Part shown: positions 15,468 to 24,030 of the stretch, piece after piece
Layout of the letters: every line of letters begins with the position of its first letter
How positions within the stretch are numbered: position 1 is the first letter of the stretch
NCBI GenBank assembly: GCA_028683385.1
Contig: JAQUIJ010000008.1
Location: 212,888-276,887 of the forward strand
Origin: Prolixibacteraceae bacterium
Lineage (GTDB): Bacteria > Bacteroidota > Bacteroidia > Bacteroidales > Prolixibacteraceae
Reading direction: 5' to 3'
DNA length: 64,000 bases
The notes under the pieces: generated by a model
What the model was told of the DNA's origin: nothing
Databases searched by the model: none
Seen by the model: only the letters and a program-made list of their open reading frames with translations
Program-made: the position numbers and the translations under genes

Positions 15468-17159
15468 ATGAAAACCAGGATCTTTTTAATCGTCACATTT
15501 CTTCTATTAAATTGCCTTTATTCAAATAGTAAAGAAGTTTCTTCAGGAGATTCTAATTCTTTGTCAGGTTCAATAAATGTAGCCACTTCTTCAGAATTAT
15601 ACGACCTGACAATGAAGTGGGCAAACGAATACAGCAGGTTGAATCCAAACCAGAAAATCAATGTGAGTAAAGCTTCAGAAAATAATGTTTCAGAAATGAT
15701 TCGTTCTGGAGAATTGGGGATTGTATCTGAAGAGTTCTTTCATAAATTAAACAATTCTTCAACTTGGAGTATGGTTGTCGGCCGGGACGTGATTGTACCG
15801 GTTATGAGCTCCAAAAATCCTCTACTGAACGAGATTTGTCTTAAAGGAATTACAACTAAAGAATTGTCTCAAATTATTTCAAACCCTGAAAATAGAAATT
15901 GGGGAGATCTCATTGGTAGTGCCCAAAAGATTCCTGTCCATTTTTATACTACCAATGATCAATCAGCTGCGTCGGTATTGCGAAGTTTGAAGAACTTGCA
16001 TCAATCAATTAGTAATGGGATTCAATCGTCAAGCACAGCCGAAATGATTCTGGCAATTCAAAACGATCCGAATGCAATTGGCTTTTTCAACCTGACACAA
16101 ATTTCTGACCAAAACAATAAAAACCTTCTGGAAGGATTGAGGTTCGTTCCGATTGATAAAAACGGGAATGGAAAGATTGATTATGTGGAAAACATATATA
16201 CTAGCATTGAATCGTTTTCAAGAGGTGTGTGGATTGGAAAATACCCCAAAGTTTTAACATCCAATATTTATTCTGTTTCATCAACGAATCCAAATAATAT
16301 TTCAGAGGTTGCATTTCTGAAATGGGTACTCACTGATGGTCAGAGTTTCTTGAATGAAAATGGTTATAGCGATCTTGTATATAATGAAAGACTTGCCCAA
16401 TTAGGAAAATTCGGTCAACCTGATTTTTATGCCACAGTTCCTATGGAACGTACAAGTTCATTAATGTCAGTATTACTATTAATCTTGGTTTTCATCGTAA
16501 TAACAGGAGTTGTTGCTGAGCTGGTTTTCAGGGTATTTAGAAAAAGAAGTAAAGTCAGTCATAAAATAACATCAGTCTCAACAGGTGTCTTCAATGAAGA
16601 GTCAGTAGTTATTCCCAAAGGACTCTACTTCGGGAAAACTCACTCCTGGGCATTCATGAAAAAAAATGGGTTGGTGAAAATTGGGATTGATGATTTTCTG
16701 CAGCATGTCACCGGCAAGATAACTAGGGTTGAGTTAAAGCGCGCAGGAGAAACGGTTAAGAAAGGAGAACTCCTGATGTCGATCATTCGGAAAGGAAAAC
16801 TTCTGAACATTTATTCACCCATATCTGGAACAATTACTGAAGTCAATGAAAATCTGGAATCCAATTCTTCACTGCTAAATTCATCTCCATATTCTGAGGG
16901 ATGGGTATATCTGATTGAGCCATTGAATTGGGGACTTGAAATTCAGTATTTATTGATCGCTGAAAAATATAAAGAAGCATTAAAGGATGAATTTACCCGA
17001 TTAAAAGACTTTTTCACAACATTGATAAAGGCCAATTCTCATGACTTTGCTTACGTTACAATGCAAGATGGCGGAGAACTTTCTGACCATCCGTTAGCCG
17101 AGCTTGAACCTGAAGTTTGGGATGATTTTCAGACAAAGTTTATTGATACTTCAAAATAA
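15468..17159 (+). CDS. PstS-like periplasmic binding domain fused via a membrane helix to a GcvH-like domain
   Basis: This 563-residue protein has a signal sequence (1-22), a PBP-like domain resembling phosphate-binding PstS (about 33-315, with SGSINVATSSELYDL at its start), a membrane helix (332-354) followed by FRKRSK, and a cytoplasmic GcvH-like domain (about 383-485). The latter shows H392 in THSW, GETVKKGE, YSPISG and NSSPYSEGW, all diagnostic for the H-protein fold. In an ungapped alignment the lipoyl-lysine position is G443, flanked by K442 and K444. A 70-residue tail with QDGGELSD is shared with the protein at 19381-20151. The role is unknown; it may link a periplasmic signal or ligand to the redox module. 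Confidence 0.8.
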   Translation: MKTRIFLIVTFLLLNCLYSNSKEVSSGDSNSLSGSINVATSSELYDLTMKWANEYSRLNPNQKINVSKASENNVSEMIRSGELGIVSEEFFHKLNNSSTWSMVVGRDVIVPVMSSKNPLLNEICLKGITTKELSQIISNPENRNWGDLIGSAQKIPVHFYTTNDQSAASVLRSLKNLHQSISNGIQSSSTAEMILAIQNDPNAIGFFNLTQISDQNNKNLLEGLRFVPIDKNGNGKIDYVENIYTSIESFSRGVWIGKYPKVLTSNIYSVSSTNPNNISEVAFLKWVLTDGQSFLNENGYSDLVYNERLAQLGKFGQPDFYATVPMERTSSLMSVLLLILVFIVITGVVAELVFRVFRKRSKVSHKITSVSTGVFNEESVVIPKGLYFGKTHSWAFMKKNGLVKIGIDDFLQHVTGKITRVELKRAGETVKKGELLMSIIRKGKLLNIYSPISGTITEVNENLESNSSLLNSSPYSEGWVYLIEPLNWGLEIQYLLIAEKYKEALKDEFTRLKDFFTTLIKANSHDFAYVTMQDGGELSDHPLAELEPEVWDDFQTKFIDTSK

Positions 17160-17207
17160 GGCTAAAAATTAATTCTAGGACTTAACTACCTAATAAATAA
17201 TAAAGCT

Positions 17208-18065
17208 ATGAGTATAAATCGAAGAGGCTTTTTTGGCCTGCTGGGTGCAACCGGTATTACACTTGCTATTGGTAAAAATACATTTGCATCGTCTAAGGAT
17301 AAAAGCAATGTTGAATTTTCTGGAGTTTTGTATGATTCGACTCGTTGCGTGGGCTGTCGAACTTGCGAATATGAATGTGCAGCGGCACATGGACTTCCCG
17401 AACCTTTATCAGAAGTTGAACCAATTCGCAAGACAAATGAGACCTGCAATACCGTGGTAAATACATTTCAAACTACCAAAGGCGAGGTTTACATCAAGCG
17501 TCAGTGCATGCATTGCAACGAACCTGCCTGCGATGCTGCTTGCCTGACACAAGCCATGCATAAAAATGAAACAGGACCTGTTACCTGGAATGGCGATAAA
17601 TGTATGGGATGTCGCTATTGTATGGTTTCCTGTCCGTTTGATAGCCCCAAGTTTGAATTTCACAGTACAAATCCCAAAATTCAGAAATGTGATATGTGTT
17701 TTGATCGGCAAAATGCTGGGGAAAAGCCAGTTTGTGTGACAAATTGCCCCAATGACGCGCTAATGTATGGTAAACGTCGTGATTTGATTAAAGAGGCACG
17801 CCGGAGAATCTATGAAAACCCTGACTTATATACAGATCATATTTATGGTGAACATGAAGTAGGAGGTACCGGATGGCTTTACCTTTCTCCAGTTCCGTTT
17901 GAAGAACTTGGTATGAATACGAACTTGCAACAATCATCATATCCCTCATTGACAAAAGGATTCCTGTATAGTGTTCCTTCAGTCGATTTATTACTGCCAC
18001 CACTCTTGCTAGGCATATATACTGCAACCAAAAACAAACAACATAAAGAAGACGACAATGAATAA
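17208..18065 (+). CDS. Tat-exported four-cluster ferredoxin subunit (HybA/NrfC/DmsB family)
   Basis: The 285-residue protein starts with a twin-arginine signal (NRRGFFGLLG, residues 4-13) and has 16 cysteines in four groups: C47/50/53/57, C100/103/108/112, C132/135/138/142 and C161/164/176/180. These are the four [4Fe-4S] clusters typical of electron-transfer subunits that pair with NrfD-like quinol proteins. A C-terminal hydrophobic segment (about 250-272) may anchor it, as in HybA. It should carry electrons at the periplasmic face. The next gene overlaps it by 8 bases and encodes the NrfD-like partner. No molybdopterin, hydrogenase or cytochrome catalytic subunit is encoded next to it. Confidence 0.92.
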   Translation: MSINRRGFFGLLGATGITLAIGKNTFASSKDKSNVEFSGVLYDSTRCVGCRTCEYECAAAHGLPEPLSEVEPIRKTNETCNTVVNTFQTTKGEVYIKRQCMHCNEPACDAACLTQAMHKNETGPVTWNGDKCMGCRYCMVSCPFDSPKFEFHSTNPKIQKCDMCFDRQNAGEKPVCVTNCPNDALMYGKRRDLIKEARRRIYENPDLYTDHIYGEHEVGGTGWLYLSPVPFEELGMNTNLQQSSYPSLTKGFLYSVPSVDLLLPPLLLGIYTATKNKQHKEDDNE

Positions 18066-19281
18066 TCGGGCCTACTCTTTAGAAAACGAAAAAGAACATA
18101 AATTCAGTTGGAAATTTTTGTTTAGCGAATTAAAGCCGAAAGGTAAATGGCTTACCCCATTCAATATAATCTCGATTCCAATTATACTTTTAGGCATTTC
18201 CCTAATCGTAATACGTTTTTGGAAAGGGTTGGGGTCTATAACTAACCTCACACAGGATGTTCCGTGGGGATTATGGATCGGGTTTGATGTAGTTACTGGT
18301 GTTGCATTTGCCGGGGGTGCATATGTGGTCACTTTTATGGTTTACGTCCTGAATATGAAAAAATATCATCCAATTGTAAGGGTTACTGTACTGAATGGCT
18401 TCCTGGCCTACGCGTTTTATACCGGTGCATTACTGCTCGATTTGGGTCGCCCGTGGCACGTAGTTAATCCTGTAATCGGAAATAGTTATGGAACCAGTTC
18501 TGTACTCTTTTTAGTTGCATGGCATTTTATACTTTACATGCTTGCCGAACTGATCGAGTTTTCGCCTGCTATTGCTGAATGGCTCGGGTCGCGGCACGCA
18601 CAGCGAATTCTATCAGGAATGACCATTGCCGCGGTTATCTTCGGTATTACCTTGTCAACCTTACATCAGTCCGGTTTAGGAGCGCTTTACCTGATGGCCA
18701 AAGAAAAAATTCATCCTCTGTGGTATTCCGAATTTATACCTATGCTATTTTTGGTTTCGAGTATTTTTGCCGGGCTTTCAATGGTCATTTTTGAGGGATC
18801 AATCAGTCATAAAGTATTTTCCGACCAAATCAGTGAAAAGAATTATCATTCGCAAAATGGTATCATCCATGGACTCTCAAAAATATGTGCAGTTGCCATG
18901 TTTGCCTATTTTTGTTTACAAATTCTTGTTTTTCTTCATACCAAACGATGGGGTTTATTAAATACTCCAATGGGTTATTGGTTTTTGCTTGAAATGATAG
19001 GATTTGTGTTTATTCCAATGGTTATGTTTTTTTACAGCTATCGTACAAGCAATATTTTCCTGATACGTTTTGCTGCAATTTTAACCATGATTGGAGTGGT
19101 ACTGAATCGTTTGAATGTTACGGTGATTGGTTTCAGGTGGGATGCGGCAGTACACTATGTTCCGTCATGGATGGAAATTGTTGTAACTTTAGCCGTCATT
19201 TTTACTGAAATCTGGATATTCAGGTGGGTTATTCGTCGCATGCCGGTTCTCAGGGAATCACCCGCATGGGCCAAAGAATAA
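18058..19281 (+). CDS. NrfD/HybB-like integral membrane quinol oxidoreductase subunit
   Basis: The 407-residue protein has nine or so membrane helices and matches the HybB/NrfD-type long family. WGLWIGFDVVTGVAFAGGAY lies at about 80-99, LLLDLGRPWHVVNP at about 124-137, and TLHQSGLGALYLMA near residue 200, all conserved in HybB-like proteins. It exchanges electrons between menaquinol and the preceding iron-sulfur subunit. The 8-base overlap with that gene argues for tight coupling and a stoichiometric complex. The electron donor or acceptor is not encoded nearby, so the direction of electron flow cannot be stated. Confidence 0.9.
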   Translation: MNNRAYSLENEKEHKFSWKFLFSELKPKGKWLTPFNIISIPIILLGISLIVIRFWKGLGSITNLTQDVPWGLWIGFDVVTGVAFAGGAYVVTFMVYVLNMKKYHPIVRVTVLNGFLAYAFYTGALLLDLGRPWHVVNPVIGNSYGTSSVLFLVAWHFILYMLAELIEFSPAIAEWLGSRHAQRILSGMTIAAVIFGITLSTLHQSGLGALYLMAKEKIHPLWYSEFIPMLFLVSSIFAGLSMVIFEGSISHKVFSDQISEKNYHSQNGIIHGLSKICAVAMFAYFCLQILVFLHTKRWGLLNTPMGYWFLLEMIGFVFIPMVMFFYSYRTSNIFLIRFAAILTMIGVVLNRLNVTVIGFRWDAAVHYVPSWMEIVVTLAVIFTEIWIFRWVIRRMPVLRESPAWAKE

Positions 19282-19380
19282 AATTGATAAACCAACAGTT
19301 CTCAGAACTGGTTGAAATATAATAAAAGCAAATTAATCAGCTATCGCAACTATTTAAGCGATGGCGCAAAAATAATAGCA

Positions 19381-20151
19381 ATGGAAGGATTTACTTACAA
19401 CAACATTTTCGAAATGAAAGGGATTGAATATTTGGCGATCGTTGCATTTTTCGCTATTCTGATTCCATTCTGGATATTTTTAAATAAAGAGGTAAAAACG
19501 AAGAAGCATACTCAGAAATCGTTAGGAACACTAGTACCTAATTCGTTGCAAATTCCTCAAGGATTATTTTTTAGCAGATTTCATACCTGGACTCACCTTG
19601 AAAGATCTGGAGTTGCTAAAGTTGGACTCGACGATTTGTTGGTGCATATTACCGGCGAAGTTAAACTAAGCCGACTTTTGGATTCGGGTGAACGGATTAA
19701 AAAAGGAGATTTTCTAGGCGAAATAGTTCAGAATGACAAACGACTCAAAGTTTATTCACCTATTTCCGGAGAAATAATGGAAACAAATTCGTTGCTCACT
19801 GAAAATCCTGAATTGATGAATGAAGATCCATACTTGAAAGGGTGGATATACAAAATTAAACCCACAAGTTGGGTGGCCGATACTCATTCATATTTTCTGG
19901 CCGAGGATGCCAGCCAATGGGCAAGACAAGAGTTGGCTAGATTCAAAGATTTTTTGAGCGAATCGATTGTGAAATATTCGCCAGATCCTTCATCTGTAGT
20001 TTTGCAAGATGGTGGCGAATTGCGTGATCAAGTGCTTTCAGAACTTTCAAACGAGATCTGGCAGGATTTCCAACAAGAATTTATGAGTAAAAAAGTATTA
20101 TGCCGACGAAAAAACTGTTTTCGGGAACCGGAGAAGTTGAAAAATGATTGA
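19381..20151 (+). CDS. Membrane-anchored GcvH-like protein
   Basis: From the ATG at 19381 the product is 256 residues. A TTG 69 bases upstream is possible but would add an unnatural polar leader. One membrane helix (15-34) is followed by KEVKTKKHTQK, placing the rest in the cytoplasm. The GcvH-like domain (about 58-162) has HTWTHLERSG, GERIKKGD, VYSPISGEI and NEDPYLKGW. The canonical lipoyl-lysine column is D119, with K120 next to it. A tail with LQDGGELRD matches the tail of the first operon gene, so the two are paralogues. A role as carrier or scaffold beside the NrfD complex is inferred from position only. Confidence 0.8.
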   Translation: MEGFTYNNIFEMKGIEYLAIVAFFAILIPFWIFLNKEVKTKKHTQKSLGTLVPNSLQIPQGLFFSRFHTWTHLERSGVAKVGLDDLLVHITGEVKLSRLLDSGERIKKGDFLGEIVQNDKRLKVYSPISGEIMETNSLLTENPELMNEDPYLKGWIYKIKPTSWVADTHSYFLAEDASQWARQELARFKDFLSESIVKYSPDPSSVVLQDGGELRDQVLSELSNEIWQDFQQEFMSKKVLCRRKNCFREPEKLKND

Positions 20152-20210
20152 TTTTTCGATGAATTTGTCAATCTAAAAATTCTAAATGATTTATAATAAG
20201 TTGTTTGGTA

Positions 20211-20248
20211 AGAAAGCGATGAGAGAAATCATCGCTTTCTTAATTTTT
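20211..20248 (+). terminator. Intrinsic terminator separating the redox operon from the two-component genes
   Basis: AGAAAGCGATGA (20211-20222) pairs perfectly with TCATCGCTTTCT (20229-20240) around a 6-base loop, followed by TAATTTTT. The histidine kinase gene at 20384 therefore probably has its own promoter. Confidence 0.75.
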
Positions 20249-20383
20249 ACTTCTGTGAATGAGTTTTATAGTCATTAAACATACAATTCACTGAAACAAA
20301 ATCGAATAGTTGAGGCTGAATTTAAAATTTTGAGACTAAATTAGCATTCAGTAAAATGGCTTAAGAATTTAATCCTATTTTTC

Positions 20384-22057
20384 ATGAATTGGTTTAAAAG
20401 AGTAGCAAAAAAGAATATTGCAGGGAGTCCAATAATTAGTCATTATGTGAAATTTCGCTCTTCAATATATGGGAGAGTTGTTTTTATAATTGCTATTTTA
20501 TCTGTTTTCCTTTTTGTATCATTCAACATTATTTTTCAGTCGGTTAACGAACAATATCTGAATACAATTATTCGTCAGAGCGGTAATAATATTGGCTCAA
20601 TTGTAGAAGGAGCGTTGTATCATTCGATGCGTCAAAACGATAAAGGAGCCCTTCAGAACACCCTTGATATTATTAATACGCTGCCAGGAATCGATGAGGT
20701 AAATATGTACGATAGTAACGATAGTCTGGTTTACTCCTCGTTTGCTGAGGATACGGACAAGAGTCATAGCGATCCGAATTGTATAAGTTGTCACACAAAT
20801 ATCCGGTCATTGTTTCCAGGCTTAGAGAAGTCGTATAAAATTATCGATATAAACACGGATTGTTTGATGAATAAAAACGATAATGGTAGCCGGCATTTAC
20901 TCATTCGCTCGCCAATTCTGAACGAAAGATCGTGTTATGTCAGCTCTTGTCATTTTCATCAGGAGTCCGATACTCTTTTGGGTTCGCTCGTCATCAAAAT
21001 CCCACTTGAAGCACAGGACCAGGCCATTCAAAAATCATCAACCGAGTTTTTCTTTTTGGCTATTTTGGCAACCATGCTGCTTGCTTCATTTTTGTTACTC
21101 TTCACCCGTAAGAAAATTAAGAATCCGTTGAATGAATTGGTTAAGGTTAGCGTTGCAGTAGCCAGTGGCGATAAAAGTACCCGCCTTGAAATAAAACCTA
21201 ACCAACTGGACGATATGCGGGTGGTTTCCGAAGCATTTAACGACATGTTGGATAATTTACAAACTGCAACTGTTGAGTTGGAAAACTGGTCGCAGCAATT
21301 GGAATATAAAGTTCAGAAAAAGTCGGAGGAACTGGGTGCCGCTCAGAATGAACTGATGCACGTTGAACGATTGGCTTCTTTGGGAAAATTATCATCTTCT
21401 GTAGCGCACGAAATCAATAATCCTTTATCCGGAATTTTGATTTACACCAAATTGCTTTTGAAACAGGTAGGCAATCCGGAACTGTATGCCTCCAAACGAG
21501 AGTCGATGCTCAAACATTTACGATTGATTGAATCGGAAACAAAGCGTTGCGGCGACATTGTAAAAGGATTGCTTGATTTTTCGAGGAAAGATCAGAATGA
21601 CTTTGAACCTAAACATTTACATGAAATATTGAAGGAAACTTATGAGTTAATGACTCACCCGATCAAAATTGCTGACATCAAATTTGAATACGATTTTGCA
21701 GCCACTTCAGACCTGATTTATTGTAATCCAAACCAGATTAAACAGGCCTGTATTGCGATTCTGGTAAATGCTTCTGAAGCGATTAAGGAAAACGGTGAAA
21801 TCACGATCAGGACCAAAAATTTGGATGAGGAAACCATTTGTATTGATATTTCAGACAATGGATCGGGTATTGCGGAAGAAGACATTCCCCATATTTTCGA
21901 GCCATTTTTCTCGACAAAACAAGTAGTCAGCGGCATTGGATTAGGTCTTGCGATTGTTCATGGCATTATTCAAAACCATAAAGGTAAAATTCAGGTAAAT
22001 TCCGAGTTGGGCCGGGGAACAACTATTTCAGTAAATTTACCATTGATAAAAAGTTAA
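20384..22057 (+). CDS. Sensor histidine kinase with c-type heme motifs in the periplasmic domain
   Basis: The 557-residue kinase has membrane helices at about 33-51 and 222-241, with a sensor domain between them. That domain contains a canonical CISCH heme-binding motif (133-137) and a second CYVSSCH (CX4CH, 184-190). A HAMP domain (about 242-295), coiled coil, HisKA with phospho-acceptor H342 in [10 protein letters not shown], and HATPase_c with NASEA, DNGSGI and GIGLGLAIV follow. It should sense redox state, oxygen, NO or a similar heme ligand outside the membrane and phosphorylate the regulator encoded 12 bases downstream. The heme prediction follows from motifs alone. Confidence 0.9.
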   Translation: MNWFKRVAKKNIAGSPIISHYVKFRSSIYGRVVFIIAILSVFLFVSFNIIFQSVNEQYLNTIIRQSGNNIGSIVEGALYHSMRQNDKGALQNTLDIINTLPGIDEVNMYDSNDSLVYSSFAEDTDKSHSDPNCISCHTNIRSLFPGLEKSYKIIDINTDCLMNKNDNGSRHLLIRSPILNERSCYVSSCHFHQESDTLLGSLVIKIPLEAQDQAIQKSSTEFFFLAILATMLLASFLLLFTRKKIKNPLNELVKVSVAVASGDKSTRLEIKPNQLDDMRVVSEAFNDMLDNLQTATVELENWSQQLEYKVQKKSEELGAAQNELMHVERLASLGKLSSSVAHEINNPLSGILIYTKLLLKQVGNPELYASKRESMLKHLRLIESETKRCGDIVKGLLDFSRKDQNDFEPKHLHEILKETYELMTHPIKIADIKFEYDFAATSDLIYCNPNQIKQACIAILVNASEAIKENGEITIRTKNLDEETICIDISDNGSGIAEEDIPHIFEPFFSTKQVVSGIGLGLAIVHGIIQNHKGKIQVNSELGRGTTISVNLPLIKS

Positions 22058-22069
22058 GGAGGTTGAAGA

Positions 22070-23413
22070 ATGGCAAAAAAGATTTCGATATTGATCGTTG
22101 ATGATGAAGAATCAGTGAGAGATTCCTTATACAATTGGTTTCTGGAAGATGGATTTCGCGTTGAATGTGCTGAAAACGCCAAAAGAGCGCTGACAATTCT
22201 CGAATCTGACCAGTTTGACATCATTCTTGCAGACATTAAAATGCCAGGAATGGACGGTCTTGAAATGCTCCGGAGAATTAAATCAATTAAACCTGATTCA
22301 ATTGTCATTGTTATGACAGCCTTCGCAACTGTAGATACAGCCGTAAAGGCACTCAAAGATGGCGCTTATGATTATGTAACGAAACCTTTTGACCCTGATG
22401 ATTTGACCCATTTGATTCGAAACGCCACCAAACAAATCGCTCTGGTTGAAGAAAATGAAACCTTAAAGCAAAAGGTAACTTCACTCGAAAATGTGGAAGA
22501 TCTGATCGGAAAGAGTGAGGCCATGAAAAACGTATTGAAGCAAGTTGAGAGTGTGGCTCAAACCAATTCTTCTGTTATTATTACCGGCGAAAGTGGTACT
22601 GGGAAGGAGCTTATTGCCCGTGCTATTCATGCCAATTCTCCACGTAAATTTTTCCCTTTTGTGAGTGTTCATTGTGGCGCATTAACCGAAAGTTTACTCG
22701 AAAGTGAATTGTTCGGTCACGAAAAGGGAGCGTTTACTGGCGCCATGTACAATCGCAAAGGTCGGTTCGAGATGGCCGACAGTGGTTCCATATTTTTAGA
22801 CGAAATAGCAACGATTTCAACAAAAATGCAGGTTGAATTGCTTCGGGTTCTGGAATCAAAAACATTTATGCGTGTCGGTGGAAATAAGGAAATTAGTTCC
22901 GATTTCAGGGTCATTTGTGCTACCAACAAAGATTTGAAAAGCATGGTTGAAAAGGGAACTTTCCGTGAAGATCTTTTTTACCGTTTAAATGTAGTAAACA
23001 TCCAAATTCCGCCTTTGCGCGATCGCAAAGATGATATCCCATTATTGGTCAATTACTTTATAAACAAGTATTGTACATCAATGAATAAACCTCCTGCATC
23101 AATCGACCAGGCAGCGTTAAATCGAATTCAGGAGTTTAATTTCCCTGGAAATATCCGCGAACTTGAAAACATGATCGAACGAGCCATTGTTGTCGGAAAT
23201 GGGAAAAAAATAACGTTGAAAGATCTTCCGTTGAATAAGACTTTTGTAAGTAATTCAGCCGAAAGTCTCGACGATTTTGAGCGGGCATTTATACTTCAGA
23301 TTCTTACTAAATACGATTGGAATATTTCGCGTACTGCCCGGGCACTGAAAGTTGACCGTGTAACTCTTTACAACAAAATCAAGAAATACGATTTAAAATT
23401 GGCAGATCAATAA
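22070..23413 (+). CDS. NtrC-family sigma-54-dependent response regulator
   Basis: The 447-residue protein has a receiver domain (about 5-120, phospho-acceptor D55 in LADIKMPGMDG), a sigma-54 AAA+ domain and a Fis-type helix-turn-helix. In the AAA+ domain, Walker A GESGTGKE lies at 173-180 and the sigma-54-contacting GAFTGA loop at 220-225. The HTH near residues 418-440 reads NISRTARALKVDRVTLYNKI. It should activate sigma-54 promoters when phosphorylated by the heme kinase encoded just upstream. The -24/-12 promoter at 15418-15433 is the obvious local target. It is cotranscribed with the kinase and, 9 bases further on, an archaemetzincin gene. Confidence 0.95.
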   Translation: MAKKISILIVDDEESVRDSLYNWFLEDGFRVECAENAKRALTILESDQFDIILADIKMPGMDGLEMLRRIKSIKPDSIVIVMTAFATVDTAVKALKDGAYDYVTKPFDPDDLTHLIRNATKQIALVEENETLKQKVTSLENVEDLIGKSEAMKNVLKQVESVAQTNSSVIITGESGTGKELIARAIHANSPRKFFPFVSVHCGALTESLLESELFGHEKGAFTGAMYNRKGRFEMADSGSIFLDEIATISTKMQVELLRVLESKTFMRVGGNKEISSDFRVICATNKDLKSMVEKGTFREDLFYRLNVVNIQIPPLRDRKDDIPLLVNYFINKYCTSMNKPPASIDQAALNRIQEFNFPGNIRELENMIERAIVVGNGKKITLKDLPLNKTFVSNSAESLDDFERAFILQILTKYDWNISRTARALKVDRVTLYNKIKKYDLKLADQ

Positions 23414-23422
23414 AGTTGCCAA

Positions 23423-23953
23423 ATGAAACTGCAAACCATTACTTTAGTTTCGTTCGGTTTCTTCGAAAAAGACATTTTAGAGAAGACTGCTGAAGCTGTG
23501 ATTGAGGAGTATCACAGCTCTGTCGTTATTAAAGATGGGCATTTGGATTTAAGTGAATATTACGATGCACCCCGTAGACAATATGATGCGAATACATTAC
23601 TGAAGCAGGTTCATTCCATGTCGTTTCCTGAATCGGATAAGAACCTAGGGATATTTAATGTTGATCTTTTTATTCCGATTTTGACCTTTATATTTGGACA
23701 AGCTTTTTTGGGCGGGCAAACTGGTATCGCTTCACTTTACAGGCTTAGTAATGAGCGGTATGGTATGGTTCATGACGAACAATTGATGCTTGAACGGTTC
23801 AAAAAAGAGGTTATACACGAACTTGGCCATATGTTTGGTTTAATTCACTGTTTAAGTCCGACATGTGTTATGCGTTCGAGTACTTATGTTGAAGACATTG
23901 ATCAGAAGAGCGTGCATCTCTGCCGCGATTGCAAGTCTAAATTGGACATTTGA
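23423..23953 (+). CDS. Archaemetzincin zinc metalloprotease (M54)
   Basis: The 176-residue protein has HELGHMFGLIH (132-142), the HExxHxxGxxH zinc site of archaemetzincins, directly followed by the structural-zinc cysteines C143, C148, C167 and C170 (CX4C and CX2C), and the conserved Met-turn VMRSS. Archaemetzincins are cytoplasmic peptidases found in archaea, some bacteria and vertebrates, with poorly known substrates. The full motif set indicates an active enzyme. It begins 9 bases after the sigma-54 response regulator, so it belongs to the same transcript. A regulatory or turnover role in that circuit is possible but unproven. Confidence 0.9.
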   Translation: MKLQTITLVSFGFFEKDILEKTAEAVIEEYHSSVVIKDGHLDLSEYYDAPRRQYDANTLLKQVHSMSFPESDKNLGIFNVDLFIPILTFIFGQAFLGGQTGIASLYRLSNERYGMVHDEQLMLERFKKEVIHELGHMFGLIHCLSPTCVMRSSTYVEDIDQKSVHLCRDCKSKLDI

Positions 23954-24030
23954 ATTGCAAATCTGATGAATTTTAAAAGGAACATACTTAAATCTTAAAA
24001 TTATTGCGGTGCATAGGAAGCTTCCATTAT

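Noticed and set aside
20357..20374. Possible second sigma-54 site upstream of the histidine kinase gene
   Set aside because: Only TGGC matches; the -12 element is missing.
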